A stretch of DNA of 64,000 nt from Rostratula benghalensis (GCA_013399305.1 VXAI01000015.1:5511044-5575043); one strand, 5' to 3'; shown: positions 42,201 to 57,200, counted from the first letter of the stretch. The notes: generated from the letters alone by a model not told the origin. Made by a program: numbers and translations.

Positions 42201-45200
42201 CCATGTGGGGCCGCCGAGCTGCAGCGGGGTAATACCCACATGCCTTCAGCAATCAGTGGATCAAACCCTCTTCCATAAGCTGACTGGGTTACTTAACCAT
42301 GGCAAGGGCTTGTGCTCGCAGAGGAAGCGAGGATTATGGTGGAACACACCCCTCATAAATGGGGAAACAAGAAGGAACAGGCTCTTGTTCATAAGGGAGC
42401 CCCCGGGAGGCAGGGAGGGAGTGGAGGCAGATGTGCCCAGGCGCCAGCTCCTGGGCTGGGAATCTGGTGAGGGCTCAAGTCATGGTTGGGTTCCTGCAGG
42501 CACTTCCCAGCAAACGGGACAGTGATATGGAATCCACGATTGTGCATTGCCTTTGACCTGCCCCATGACCGACTGAGTCACCGCGGGATGGCAGCTGAGA
42601 GGAGGCAAAGGTGTTGAGACACAGTTGGGTCGCCATCCCAGTTTCCCCAGCTGCTTTTTGGGAATCCCGCTGGCCCTCCCTGCCGGTACCCAAACATTTG
42701 TGCAGATGTGTGTGCCACCTCTCCCAGCCCTTGCCAACTCCTGGAGCTGCCAAACCTGGCAGACAGGTGGAGGCCATTGGGACAGGGCTGTGGGTGCCAA
42801 GCGAGTCAAACACGCAGGGCTGTGAATAATTCAGCGCTGGCTTCTCTAGCGCCGAGCGAGCCTCCAGCACATCAAAACAGCTCCGAAATCCTGCGGGTAG
42901 GAACTGGAAAGTGGAGCCTGAATAAATAAGCCTACAGACATTCTGTGGCATGAACTTTATGCTTCTGCATACATAAGAGTTCCCAGTTTAGATCTGGCTT
43001 GTTTTCAGTTTGCATAACACGGCTGGATCCTCTGGAGAGCCCCTGCTGGAACTGCTGTCTTTGGCTGGGCCTGATGTGGAGCCAAGAGTGGATGTGCTCA
43101 GCTGTAGCTATGAAGCCCAAGAGCTGTGTCTCCTTACTTTTTTTTTGTTGTTGTTGGTGGTTTTGATTTTGGTTTGGTTTCCCCTCCCCTCCCCTCTCCC
43201 TTGCAGAATGTCAGGATTGACCCCACCAGCATCTCCTTCGGCATGTGGAAAGACATTCCCGTTCCTTTCTACATGTCAGTGTACCTCTTTGAAGTGCTGA
43301 ACCCCAAGGAGACCCTCCAGGGAGCAAAGCCAGTACTGAACCAGCGTGGACCCTACGTTTACAGGTCAGGTACCACTTGTGGTCTGGCTAGGCATGAGCC
43401 TGGCCACCACGCTGCCTGCCAGGCTTCTGGCTGACTCCTCTGGCAGGAGAGTGTGGAATTAGCATACTTGGCGTGATTCCAGCGGCATAGGATTTTAAAG
43501 TGACCCAAATGTGCCCTAATCACTCTGATCTTCCTAAAGCCACAAGTAGGACCCCTGGCCACCAGGGTGGTAAGGCTGGTGTGTGCTTCACTGAGTTATG
43601 GAGCTCATTCCTTAGCTGGGATCCACTGGGCAGCTAGACCTGGGCTGATATGATCCAATCATAGGCATGGAGGGTGGTGGTGGTAAACATCTTCAGAGTG
43701 GACTTGTTTCATCTTCATTGTGCATTGAAGAGTCCAGCTCCAGAGCCAGAGTCACCTCAATATCAAACTTCATGGAATGACCCAAGACCTCTTATTGAAC
43801 ACGAGACCCAGACCCAGAATCTACTTAACATGAATGTTCTGGTCATGAAAACCAATATGGAGCACTAAAACTTGCTCAGGCCCACCTACAGCAGGGCTGG
43901 GTCTATTTGCAATGGCTGAGGGTGATGATTGAAGCCCCAGCTGCTTCTCTGGAACTGAAACATGAAGTGATGGTTGATACTGAGTTAAGCATGTGAGCTT
44001 CCCCATAAATAGCAATATTCAAGGCTTTGGTGCCTACACATATAGGCAAAGTTAGGTCAGCAGCCTAAGCAAGCTCATGTGGGGAGATTACTGGTTTAAT
44101 CCAAAGCTGTTTGAGTAGCACTGGGGGGAAAACCTGGCAGTATGTATATGTCCTTGTTTCCCCTGGGCTTGCCAGGTCACACCATCAGACCATGTGGATT
44201 CTGTATGTTGTGACCACATCAGCCTCTTGGCTTGGGGAAAAAGCTTCACTTACCATAAGAATAAACAAAGGGGCAAAGCTTATTAGTGTCCTTGTGTTCC
44301 TGCTGAGCAAGATTAGTGCCCTTCCCTAATGTGAGCCATAAAACAGAGGCTCCACAATAAAGGACTTTGTTTTTGCTGGTGGGTTGAGCTTCAGCGTCCT
44401 CAGGAGCTGTAACAGGCTCACAATGTTGGGGACAGCTTCATGCTCCTGTGGAGACTGGGCTGTCCCCATGGCATGGCATGGAGTGGTACAGGAGATGACG
44501 TGGCCCAAAGCCCTGAGGAGCAGGAGAGCTGTGATGCTGCATGGAAGGTTGAGCTGATCTGAACCTGGGAGCCATTGGGGAGCTCTGGGACAAATCAGTG
44601 TGGGCTCATTGGTGGGGCTTGTGCGACTTTGTTTGGTCCCCTCCTGTTTTGCAGGTTGTTTTGGTGTGGGGGTTGGTGTAGGGGTTGGTGTAGGTCTCCT
44701 TATCTGTGTGTGTCTCTGATAGTGCTGGGCTTTTCAATGGCTGTAGGCAAAATGACGAGGTGATTTGTGCTTTTGTCTCAGACTTCTTCTCAGTTGGGAA
44801 GAAACAGTCAGTATCTGCAACTTGCTGTGGAATCCCATCTCCCAGGGATGCCTCTCTCCCAAGCTGCCATCTCTTCCTGCTAGACCCTAACCCTGGCTGG
44901 GGTGTGAGGTTGACACTGCATGTTCCCCAGCCCACTGCTTCCCCTGCTGTCCCATGGCTTCTTGCTGGGGTTCCATCTCCTTCTGTTCTTCAGAAGTAAA
45001 CCCAGGCCAGTGCAGCCCATCCTTACTTCACAGGGGAGGTGGGGGCACTTACATGGGGGAAGGTTTCCATGATCTCTTCAATCTCTTTTGCAGAGAGTAC
45101 AGGTATAAAACAAATATCACATTCCATGACAACGACACTGTCTCCTTCCTGGAGTACCGGCAACTATTCTTCCAGCCGCACATGTCCAGTGGCAGTGAAG

Positions 45201-48200
45201 AAGAGTACATTGTTGTGCCAAATGTTTTGATGATGGTAAGAACTTGATGGGTACCAACTTCTGAGTTTGCAGGAAGGGTGCTGACACCCATTGCTGACTC
45301 AAAGCTTACTTGCTTGGTAGAGCTTAAGACTAATCAAACCATGAGGTGGTTATAAGCTTGTAAAACAGTTTTCTGCTTTCTGGGTCTTGGTTGTCACAGT
45401 GGGCTGTTACCTTTCCAAAAGCAGAGTGTGCAGAGGGGCTGGCAAAGCAGCTGGGCTCAAGTCTGCAGTCTCATCTGTGAGCCCTCAACTGCTTTTTTCC
45501 CAGTCTGGGTGTAAATGCTGAACCTCAGGTTGTCCAAAGGACTTCTCTAGGGCTGTAGAGTGGTGCAGCAGAGGGATCTTGCTGAGCACCGAAGATGCTT
45601 CCTCTTTGAATTTCTTCCTCTTTGGTAAAGATAGGGCTCTCATCTCAGAGGTTTGATTTCTTTCCTAGGGAGCGGCTGTAATGATGGAAAACCTGCCAAA
45701 CTTCGTGAAGCTTTTACTGAGTGGAGCCCTGGCTGGCCTGAAACAGGAGGCCTTCATGAACCGGACAGTGGGGGAGATCTTGTGGGGGTATGATGACCCT
45801 CTTATAGACACAATAAATACTCTTGTTCCTGGCCTGATGCCTTTCAAAGGAAAATTTGGCTTATTTATAGAGGTAAGTGAGCTGTTGATTTGGAACACTA
45901 AAACCACAGCAATATTGGTATTGGGATTGAGAATTTGGGCTATCCCCCTCATGAATTGTTTGGGCAGCCATGTGTAGCTGGTGGTGGTTGTGTAAGGCTG
46001 CCTTAATTCTCCCCTCAAGTAGAAAAGTATGTGTTGGAAGCTGCCATTGGCAACTGACATAAGTGAAAGTGCAGCAGCTTACAGTATGAAGCATCCCTAG
46101 AGCTGATGAAGCATGCAAAGCCATTAACACGTTGCAGTCTTGCTGCATCTAATGGATTAAAAGCTGGTTACTTCTCGTTGCAGCTTAACAACTCCAATTC
46201 AGGACTGTTTACAGTGTACACAGGCATGAAGAACATCAGTAGAGTTCACATGGTGGATTCATGGAATGGCCTAAAGAAGGTGGGCGTTGGGCAGTAAACC
46301 TCTATGGGGGTGATGCCTGATCTAAAGCAAGTTAAACTGAAAGCTCTCGGGGCTGTTGTATCTCTGGGTTGTGGGTTTGACAGTAAGTTTCTATGGGACT
46401 TCATCTGCTGCAACTTCTGTTCTATCAAATTGCTAGAAGACAGTCACATGTGACAAGAGGCTTGTCGTGAAGCGTTAAGTTCATCTCATCATTAGTGTCA
46501 GTTGGACTCCCTTGAAATACTCTTGGAGGTGCTTGCTTCTAATAGTTGAAGTCCTAGGCTCTTGTTGCCTGTGTTTAAGGTGTTATTTAAATATCCTTGT
46601 TAAAGGGGTGCTTATTCTTCCCTTGTGGAATTCCACTCCTAAGTAAAATCAACTGAATTTACAGATCAACCCACCTGGGACAGGGAGATCTTGTTCTGTT
46701 TTCCATTAAGTGGGCAGATGTTTGTATGGAGAGATCTTGGAAGCTCTTTAGTGTTGCTATCTCAAGCTCCTGTTGAAGCAGTGTAGTGGTGGATGTCCCA
46801 TGCAGGAGTGGAAGCCAACTCTCCAGCAAGCTGGTTGTTCTTCTCTCTACATCTGTCCCACAGGTGAACTACTGGCGGAGCAACGAGTGCAACATGATCA
46901 ATGGGACCGCAGGGGAGATGTGGCCACCGTTCATGTCCCCAACATCACTGGAGTTCTACAGCCCTGATGCCTGCAGGTGAGGCCACAGCTGCCAGCTTGT
47001 CCCTGTGCAGGTGGCAGGAGGTGCAGTGTTCCTCCTGTGCACCCAGAGTAGCTGTGCAGTGACACAGAGGGCTCGGGTCTAGTTTCTGTAGCTAAAGTTC
47101 AGTGTTGCTGCATCTCAGCTTTGCAGACAGTTTAGCAGTGTCCTGTGGTATTCATAAATACCTTCCACATCACTGGAGAAGCCTAACTGGCTCATGTTGT
47201 ATCAGTAGAAAATAACCAGCCTAGATAAGATGTGGGAGGCAAGAGGGAGAAGTAAGTGTCGTCACAAGGAAATGCAGTTATAACCATTTTGTGGAACTTG
47301 CAGCTGACTAAAGACTTGCAGAAGTGATTTTGTGGAGAGCTTGTGCCACCATTCCGTTTCCAGACTGCTGGGAGGTTTTTTGGTGGGTGTTTTTTTTGTT
47401 TTTTTTTTTGTTTTTTTTTGTTTTTTTTCTTCCCCCTGCCTAGTTCATATGCTGCTCTGTGTGTCTGTCCCATGTAAGACACCCTGACCTTAGCTGATCA
47501 CACAGGGGTTAAAGTACCCTTCAGAGCCTGCCTGTGTGGAAACTTCCTGAGGCTGGAAGGAGGGGAGGCCAGGAGGCTGGCTGTGGCACAAAACCCTATC
47601 CCCAGCTTGGGGAAGATAAGGAAGATAATGTTAATTCAGGCTTTGTAGATAGTGCTGCAAAACAAGGAGGGCTCATGTTGAATAAAGAACAATGACCTCT
47701 TCATCGGAACAAGCAAAGTCAGCTGAGCCAAGTATTAGCGCAGGAATTCCTCTACACAAGGGACATCAGCAAATACCAAAATGACCTGGAGCCAAGGTCT
47801 TACAGGGAAGTTTGCCTCTAATCAAAGTTTAAATACACATACCTTTTTCTGTAAAACTACAGAAATCTTCTAGGGAACAGAGCGTGTTTCCAGGCAAGGC
47901 ATAAAGTGAGGTGGAGGAAACCAAGCCTGGTTTCTTGTTGGTGCAGGAGGTTTCTGCAGGACAGTGCTGTGGAGGAAGTGGCTTTGCCTCTTCACCAGGC
48001 AGTGCTGTCTCTTTTCCTCTGATCTTTGTCTCAGCCTCTCTGCTAGCCTGGATGGCTAGGAAGGGACATGGTTTAGTGGTAATTTGGCAGTGTTAGGTTA
48101 GCGGTTGGACTTAATGATCTTAAAGGTCTCTTCCAACCAGAAAGATTCTATGGAGGAGTCAGAAACATCAGTTGATAGGTTAAGAGCATACCTGCCTTGC

Positions 48201-51200
48201 TGCAGAGTTCATCTCCTGTGCTGTTTGTACATGAAGTGCAGCTGATGGTGCAACTGCCTGGTAGGTAAGGCTTTATCCTGATGATGTGCTGCAGCAGCCT
48301 CTGCCTCCTTGCTGGAAGGCGAGCAAAGCCAAGAGGCATGCATTTAACTGCTGAACCCAAATCCTTGGTCCTGGTGTCAGAAAGCAGCTGTAGAAATAAC
48401 CTTCCCTTTGGGCTGCCCAGGCTGTCTGCATCCCTGCAAACCTCACTCGAAGGAGCACATGTGAAGGAAGCAAATTTCCCTTTTGGAAACATGCATCTAT
48501 CCTGGCCAGCTGGTGGCAATAACACAGCATAACATCAGTAGCCTGTTGTATCATGAAAAAAAACTTTGCTGCATAATATAGTTCATAAGGTAAAATTTTT
48601 CCACTGCCCTGACAGCCTATATGCTGGAGTTCTGCTGCAAAAGAGAGTTAGCCAGTGTCCATCCCCTGTGACAGAGCACTTCTACCCTGGAGCCAAGGCT
48701 TGCACAAAGAGGGTATTACCTCTTGGAGAGCAGCCCTGAGGATTACTACATGCCTTTAAACAAATTTCATCTGGATACAGCAAACAGACTTACAAGCCTG
48801 TGGTTTCTCTCCGTAACCAGTCCTGACCAGCCCTTTATCTGTGTTTAAAACATGGAAAGCAAATGGCTTAAATACTCATTCCCCCTCCAAAGCACTGCTC
48901 TGGGTGTTTATCTTGATCTCAAAGTCTAAGTTACATTGCAACCGCATCTTATCCAGCGAAGATAAGAGCCCAGTTCTCGGCTGGGAACCTTGTTGGCTAA
49001 TCCTGATCCTTCTCCACCGAAACCCTTCCAGATCCATGACACTGGTGTATGAGCAGTCTGGGAAGTTCGAGGGTGTGCCCACCTATCGCTTTGTGGCACC
49101 AAAAACTCTCTTTGCCAATGGCACAGACTACCCACCCAACGAAGGTTTCTGCCCCTGCATGCAGTCCGGCATCCAGAACGTCAGCACCTGTAGGCTGAGT
49201 AAGTCTTTTCCTCCCTGGGTGATATTAAACTGGAGGGATGTGATACGAGCTTGGCTGGCTGGAAAATGGGCTCTGCTCCCTGCCAGAGTGTTAAAAGGTG
49301 CTGCCGGGGTCTGTGTGCATGGCATTCTCCTTTGCACTCCCACAGGCATCTCAGCGAGGAGGGGAAAAAGTGAAAATCCCTGCCCAAAGTCCCCTTGGCC
49401 CTATGACAGCCTGGTGTTTTGGGAATCCCCAGGGGTATGGCAGGAGCAGTACATCCCCCAGGCTGGGGAGTAAGAGTGGGAAGAGGCAGACCATGTAACT
49501 GCCAAATTAAATGTTAACTTTGGACACTGAGTGCAGGTCACAGAGGAGTGGGAATTTAGACCTAGTGTCCCAACCTGTGTCTGGGTACAGCGAGTTACAG
49601 TGGTATTGTGTGGTGCGTGGGGGGGAGAAAGTGGCTTAAATGCTGGTCCCAGAGCAATTGCAGGGAAGCAAGGGAAGGAACTTTCAGGTTGGGAGGAAAA
49701 CAATAAAAGTTGGGTGGAAAAGTATAAAAGTTCGGGGNNNNNNNNNNNNNNNNNNNNNNNNNNNNNNNNNNNGGGGGGAACTGCAATAGCTTAAAAAACC
49801 TCAAGAAAAGGTCTCAGCTGGGTTTAAAGGAGCTTAAGGTGTCTCTTTTTCCTCATCCAGAGGCACCAATGTTCATTTCCCATCCTCACTTCTACAATGC
49901 TGATCCAGCCCTGGTGAGCGCCGTTGAAGGCCTGCACCCCAGCAAGGACCAGCACGCACTCTTCCTGGACGTGCACCCGGTGGGTGACCCTGGTGAGGTC
50001 TTCCCCTTGCCCCAGAGCTCCGGCTGGATAGGGGAGCTCTTGCCACCAGTTGTGTGGTGGCCTCGCTCAGCTCCCACGGCACTGATCTGAGCAGGTTCCA
50101 TAGTGCAAAGACTGGCAAGGACATGTGCAGATAAAAATGTCAAAGCCATAAACTAATTGAATAATTAGCCTGGCTTCTAGAGAATTGCAGAACTAATTAT
50201 AAACATAATTGTTTCGATAAGCACAGTGAAATTCTTTCCAGTGACTCAGGTCCACAACACCAGGAGGTGTATCTAGCAGCAGCCCAGATTAGCCCCAGAT
50301 CTGCAAATAAACTGCCATGACTGGCAAAGTCTGAAGACCATCCTGTAGCTGAAGCTATCGCCATAATTTTTGGTCTGGTTTCTGCACTTCCAACATGCTG
50401 ATCTGGCTGCTTCTGCATTAGACTGTCAGTGTTAACGCTTCTTGTGCATCAGCAGCGTAAGGGTGAAGTCCCTACTCCAGTGGTGATGAGTTGGGGTTTC
50501 CTGAGCCATCATTGCCCAGCTAGTGATGGTGAAGGATACTTTGGGATCTTCCACCTGAGACCTGTGTTGCATGTAGTCAGAAATAGTGTGGCCAGTGATT
50601 CTAGAGAGGTGATTATCCCACTGTCCTTGGCACTGATGAGACCCCACCTCAATACTGTGTTCAGTTTTGTGCCCCTTGCTCTACAAGAAAGACACTGAGG
50701 TTCTGGAACATGTCTAGAGAAGGGACAAAGCTAGTGAGGGGTTTGGAGAACAAAGCTTGTGAGGGGGCTGGGGTGGTTTAGTGTGGAGACAAGAGGCTGA
50801 GGGGAGACCTTGTTGCTCTCTACAGGTACCTGAAAGGCAGTTGTAATGAGATGGTGGTTGGTCTATTCATCTAAGTAACAGGTGATAGGACAAGAGGAAA
50901 TGTCCTCAAGTTGCACCAGGGGAGACATAGACTGGAGATGAGGAAAGATTTCTTCACTGAAAGGGTTGCCAAGCATTGGAATAGGCTGCCCAGGGCAGTG
51001 GAGGAGTCACCATCCCTGGAGGTATTCAGAAGATGTGTAGATGTGGTGCTGAGGAACGTGGTTTAGTGGTGGTTTTGGCAGTGTTAGGCTGATGGTTGGA
51101 CTTGATGATCTTAAAGGTCTTTTCCAACCTAGACCATTCTGTGATCTTCCAAATGTTCAGTGGCGTTTGCTTGAGCAAGAAACAATCCCCTTCTTGAGGT

Positions 51201-54200
51201 AAGGTAAGCTATGCTTCTTATCTAGGCATTGGGTTCTCTCTGCTTTTCTTATCATAGTTAGGGAAATCTAATTAAGTTTATTACAGTATCAAACATCTAC
51301 TGATAACAGTATGATTAAATATATTCTTATCTAGCTGCAACCTACTGAGTGCAAACAGGGGCAATCCAACAAAAGCTCTCTGCCCTTAAAAATGTGTTGC
51401 AAAACTGCAGTGTCATGAGAAATCAATGCCTTAATGGGTGTCAACAAGACCAGCTTTGAAGTGTGATGTTTTCATGGTCTTAGGATGTTGCTGGACAGTG
51501 AGTGTTGGCTCCTGGTTATGAGAAATGTTTTGTTCTTTGCTGTGTGCATGAATCTCTTTGCGTTGGTGTGTTTCCCTCCTGCTGCTGGTAGGATGAACAA
51601 CAGGAGAGGTTCATCAGACTTCAAGAAAACATGAAGTTGCTATTAAAACACTCTGCCTGGGCAGATGACTAAAGGTTGCTATTCAGTAATTTGAACTTGC
51701 TTAGGTTCAGTCCTATGGGTCACACAAAACCTCCCTGTTTCATGCTGTCTGCCTGCTGAATGTGGGCTGCCTTCTTCTACAGCAGCCACCTCTGTTCAGG
51801 CTAGCTCTGTGTCTTCAGACCACCCCAAGGGAGGTGTCCCTTCTGTGTGCTGCAGTGTGCAAGAATCTCATAGCCTGGGGAGTGTTCAGCTGAAGGGGAC
51901 AGACTGCAAACTGCCGTGGGGACAGTGCTGTCCCCCCATGAGCAGTCAGGGGACCAGTGCCTGTTTGATTGGTGCTTGTGCTTTGGTGGAAACTCCATTT
52001 ATGGTCCTGGTCTTTTCTGTGGTGACTGTAATGGATCTGTGGATGATCCGATCCATCGCTCTGGAAGGTGGCATCCAGAGTAGTTGTGACAGAAAGCAAA
52101 GAGCTGTTCTGCAGAGCTCTCCAGAAAATTGTTGGCTCTACTGATGAACTGGTGGGTCTCTTCCTATGTAGATGACCGGCATCCCCATGAATTGCTCCAT
52201 CAAGCTCCAGCTGAACCAGTACATAAAGCACGTGTCTGGTATAATGTAAGTAGTCACCTTCTAGAAATGGTTATCTTCCTCTCTCAAGCAGGGAGTGCTG
52301 GTGATGCTGGGGTTGCTGTGGAATTTACTCTGTCCAGAGATGAAGTAGCTTTAACTTTACCAGTTGTCACCGTTGCAGAAGCCAGCTGGCTTGTGTGGTG
52401 AAATGTCAGCTATTCCAGTGACCTCAATTTGCTGTCCTTTAGCAGTACAGCGTGTGGCTGCCTGTTTGCTTGGCTTCTGGACAGCCAATGAAGGGACTGC
52501 TCCTCCTGGTGAGGCATAGGAGAGGTTCCCCTGCTCTGTCCTGCCGCTCAGAAAGTGTTGCAGCCAACATGGGGAGGCAAAACGGTTGAGGCCTGTGTTC
52601 TGCAAGGGTGGGAGCATGTACTTGCTGTGTTGGTTCTACACCAGCAGCCAACCCTGATGCCCGGAACTTGGCCATACCACCCTGTGCAGGTGACTGAGGC
52701 CTCTTGGAGCTGCGTGAAGTTTAACATTTCAGCTCAGCAAGTTCATGCCCCTGGAGCCTAGATTTGGGATGGCTCTTACTGCTGTTGTCTGAGAGAGAAG
52801 CATTGATGGAAGCATAAGCTCTGCTCTGGCATGAAAGACTTCCATGAGAGTTGGTCTCTCAAGGAGGAAGCAGCTCACTGAAGCAGTAGGAATTCCTGCC
52901 TCCTTAGACTGGTTTCCTGGGCAATATCAGTCCATCAGAGGGGTCCTTTTAGGAAGAATTGTGACACTGGTTGTGGCCTGATCAACTAGAAATATAAGTG
53001 CCTATTTTCTATTATTTTTTCCCCCCTAGTCAAACAGGGAAGATTAAGCCAGTGGTCCTGCCGCTGCTGTGGTTTGCAGAGGTGAGCTGCCTTCCTCGAC
53101 CCGATTCTGCAGAGCCTCTCCTGTGGGAGGGGGGAAACTGCTTCCCCATCACCCAGGGCTGGGGAAACTCCGCTTTGGATAAAGCTTTAAGCCAGACAAA
53201 CTAATTAAGCACCAACAGAAGGCTTTGCAATACTTGGCTCCGTCGTTAATCCCTCCGAGCTGAACAAACCCTGCACTATACTTGGTAACCCTCTGTCTCT
53301 GCCCTAGATGTGGGGTTAAATAGGGCCCAGGAAAGAGCTGCCAGCATCTCTATGCTAATGTGGGCCAGGGAGGGCAGTCTCCAGCTGGGTGTGTCTCCAG
53401 CTATTTAGTAAAACCTTCTAGTCTCATTGAATCTCACATAAATTCCCTAATCTGTGCTGGGAGGTGGTGGGAGAGGAGTCTGTCAGCCCTGGATGAGAAG
53501 GAAATGTTGCTGACAACTTTGCTTTTTTGAGCAGAGTGGATCTATCGAAGGCTCAGTCCTAAAGCAGTTTTACACCAACCTGGTGCTGATCCCATCCCTG
53601 CTGGACTACCTGCAGTACATCTTCCTTGGGCTGAGTGTCCCGCTCCTTATTGCAGCAGCTGTGCTCATGGCAAGGAGTCAGGTAAGAACTTGCAGCTGTC
53701 TAATGGGAGATGCTGTTAGTCAAATCAGACTTAATCAGATGATGTAGATTGGGCCGACAATCTAACACTCCTGAGGAAACATTGGCTGATGCCACAAATC
53801 ATGTCCTAATGGTGCCAGGTGCCAGCATGTAGCAGCAGGGCTTCCTTGGCCGTCTACAAATTGGGCTGCAAACAGATAACACTAAAGCATTTCTGGCTGT
53901 CTCGGTGCACAGCGGTGATGGAAGTGAGCTCCTGTAGGAGGAGGCATTTCTCAGGGCATCCAGCTAATGGAAGAGCAAGCCTAACTCCTCAACCCAGCCT
54001 CTGTGGAAAGCAGCAGGTCTGTGCCATTGCACAAACCTCTGCAGGATCCCAGCAGCTTTTCCATGTGAACAGAAGTTTTTCTCAAAGAGATGTAGGGACT
54101 TGAGCGCAGCTTGTTCACAAAAGAAACTCGTTCACCGTGCTCTTGCAGAAGGGGCACAGACACTGGCTGTTTCTTAACCCACACTGGACTTTTTTTACCC

Positions 54201-57200
54201 TGAAACTAACTTGTTTCCCTGGAAACTGCTCCAAGGAGCTCTGGAAGTTAAACCCTCCAGACCTTTGTGGATCTGGGTTTACTGAGGAGTGAAGACCTTT
54301 GAAGCCTGTGGGCAGCTGGCAGCTGAGTAGAAGCTGGCCCGTGATGGGGTGGGTGGTGAAGGTGCCTGGCTGACACACATGAGTCTGTAAGGGTGGAATA
54401 TAAACTGGCTAAAACACTTGCTGGAGATCTGTGGCTCCAGATTCAAAACATTCATCTGATAACACTAAGCTCTCTAAAGCTTTAGCTCTTGAAGTAGAAG
54501 TCTAGCTCCCTACCCGAACCTATATCAAAGTGAGCTTATTTAGTTTTGCACTGCAGTCAAATGGCTTAAACTGGGTCTAAAGCTACAGAAGTGAAGAGGC
54601 TACTTGAAAAAGCAATGCTTAGGATGAGAGCGGGCTAAGGGGAGAGCACGTGTGAGACGCTGCTTTTGCTCAACCTCCTCTAACTGCCCGTAGTGAAACA
54701 CTGATGCAAACCCACTTTAAAAAGCGCCAGGGTTCTCAGAGTATCACGTAATTGGATTTTTAACCAAGCCTACAACTGCTTAATTGACTTAAACACCTGA
54801 TCCCAAATCCCCTTGTTCCTCCACGCACTTGCCTGCAGGGTGGGAGTGATGCAAGGGCTGAAGGCTCATTTCTAAACCCTTTCTGTGCTCCTGAGATTGT
54901 CAGGCTCTGTGTGTGGAACCTCTCTGCCTCAGCAAACACAAGCAGTCACTGGGAAATGGATTCCACACTGCTGCATCCCAAAAATCTGAATGTTTGTATT
55001 TGCTGGGCAGCTATTTCCAAGTCCTTATGCAGCCCTGGGCTGGCATTTCCTCATCCTGCTTTGTGCTAGTCTTGATTCCTAGTGTCAAAGAGCCTTAACC
55101 GTGCCAGGAGAAAAAACTGGATTTTAAATCCACTGAAGTCAACCGAGTGCCTGCTTGAGAAATATCCCAAAACCAGGCAGAAGCCAGCTGTATTTGGGTG
55201 CTCAGCCAAAAGTGTCGTGAAGTGCTAGAACTGAAAATCAACTGCAGGAAGTGTCTGACTACCTGGAAAGTGATTAAAAAGCCTCAATGACCTTATAAAT
55301 CTCTAAGGAAGCTATGCAACAGCACATGAAAGTCTCTGCCTAATGAATAGATAAGAGCTCATAAACTGGAAGACAGCAATTTGCAGCCAAGGTGCATTCC
55401 TCATTTGATTTGAAGTGTTGCTGATCTAGCGATGATTGCTGAATCATGCACAGCCCTCCCTCCTGAAGTCACCGCCGATGTCAGAGGGGACACCACGCAG
55501 GGCATTGTCCACACCTTCACGTGTCTGCCAGCGTGAAGGTCTCCCTGAACCTAGCTCCTTCCTGGAGTATCTCGTGTGCCTCTGGCTTCTGGAGGGAGAA
55601 GTGTTCTCTAAACCCAGGCCAGATGAAGTACTGTGAAACACCTAAATCTTAGTTTAGAATATAGTGGAGCCGGTTTGAAATGCATCTGTGGGACTTGCAG
55701 TTCTACAAAAAAAACCAAAAACCCAAACCAACCAACAAACAAACAAAAACCCCACCAAAACCAACCCCAACAACCAACCTGTGTAAATCTGTACAGGCAT
55801 AAAACATACCCAGATGCAGCATTGCAGCTCTCCTCTGCTAACATGGCCAAAAGCATGGGGTGATGCATTTAAAAGGCAAACAGACCATTTTAAAACTGGC
55901 TTGACACAGAACCAAAATCTTAACTAGGGCTTAGTTTAACCTAAATTTTGAAATCTTCATTAATAACTAGATTCTAGTTAAACAGTGATTAAAATCTTCT
56001 AAAATTGGGACCCCTGTGGAATTCATGTCAAAGTGCACCATAAACTAGCCTGATTGTCTTCTAGGAAAAATGCTCTTTATTTTGGAGTAGCAATAAAAAG
56101 AATTCAGACAGTAATAAGGCCAACCAGGCCACCTCTGCCAAAAAGCTGCCTCCGATTAAGGGGATGGTGTTGCAGGAAGCCAGACTGTAGGTGGGTACCC
56201 CATCAAGGTAACACGCTTTTCTCTTGTCCTGATCTGATTAAACTTTGCTTAAAACCAATCAAACGGAAATGTCTACTGTCCAGATCTACCAGACATGCCC
56301 TCTTGGCAAGCTTTGATACAATGATGTTGTCTCATGGCTTTATTCAGGGCAATTTAGATGTCTTAATACTCACATTTAAGCAGGCTGCAAGACCGTGCTC
56401 TTCTTGTTCCTCCCTGTGTACCTGATCTTCAGTCCTAATAATATCAGCAGGGATCAGGGAGCAAAGTAGGATATGTGTGAGGAAACACTTTTCTCACCTT
56501 TCTTGGTTTTTCTTTTCCCCTCCAAGTGTTTGAGATCCAGAGGTAAGTTTTTTAAATGGGTGAAAACTCATGGGGAGTAATGGAAGTAGTCAACTGGTGG
56601 GTGCCACTCCCCTCCTGCATGCAGGGGGCCTCGATGGAAAGGCTTGCAAGAGGGACTTTCAGATGTATAAAATATCTGGGTTTGTATTACAGGTTGACAA
56701 AATCACTGAATCGTTGAGGTTGGAAGGGACATCTGGAGGGAATCTAGTCCATCCCCCTGCTCAAGTGGGGTCACCTAAAGCCGGTTGCCCAGGACCATGT
56801 CCAGATGTCTCTTAATATCTCCAAAGATGGAGATTCTCCAACCTCTCTGGGCAACTTCTTCCAGTTTTTACAGTTTTTCACAGTAAAAAAACCAAACAAA
56901 CCAATGAACAAAAACAAGACAAAAGTGTTTCCTAATGCTCAGATGGAACCTCCTGTGTTTAAGTTTGTGCCCATTAGTTCTTGTCCTGTCCCCAGATGCT
57001 ACTGAGAAGAGCCTGGCTCTGTATTTATACCCTCCCTTCAGATACTATGTATTGGTAAGATTCCCCTGAGCCTTCTCTTCTCCAGACTAAACAGACCCAG
57101 CTCTCTTAGCCTTTGCTCGTATAAGAGATGCTCCACTCCATCATTTTAGTGGCCCTTTGCTGGACTCCTTCCAGTAGCTCCATCTCTCTTGTCTTGGAAA

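Noticed and set aside
48841..49473. 210-codon open frame over SCARB1 exon 7
   Set aside because: Only 49032-49198 is exon. The frame reads through both splice sites, and the flanks have no receptor similarity.
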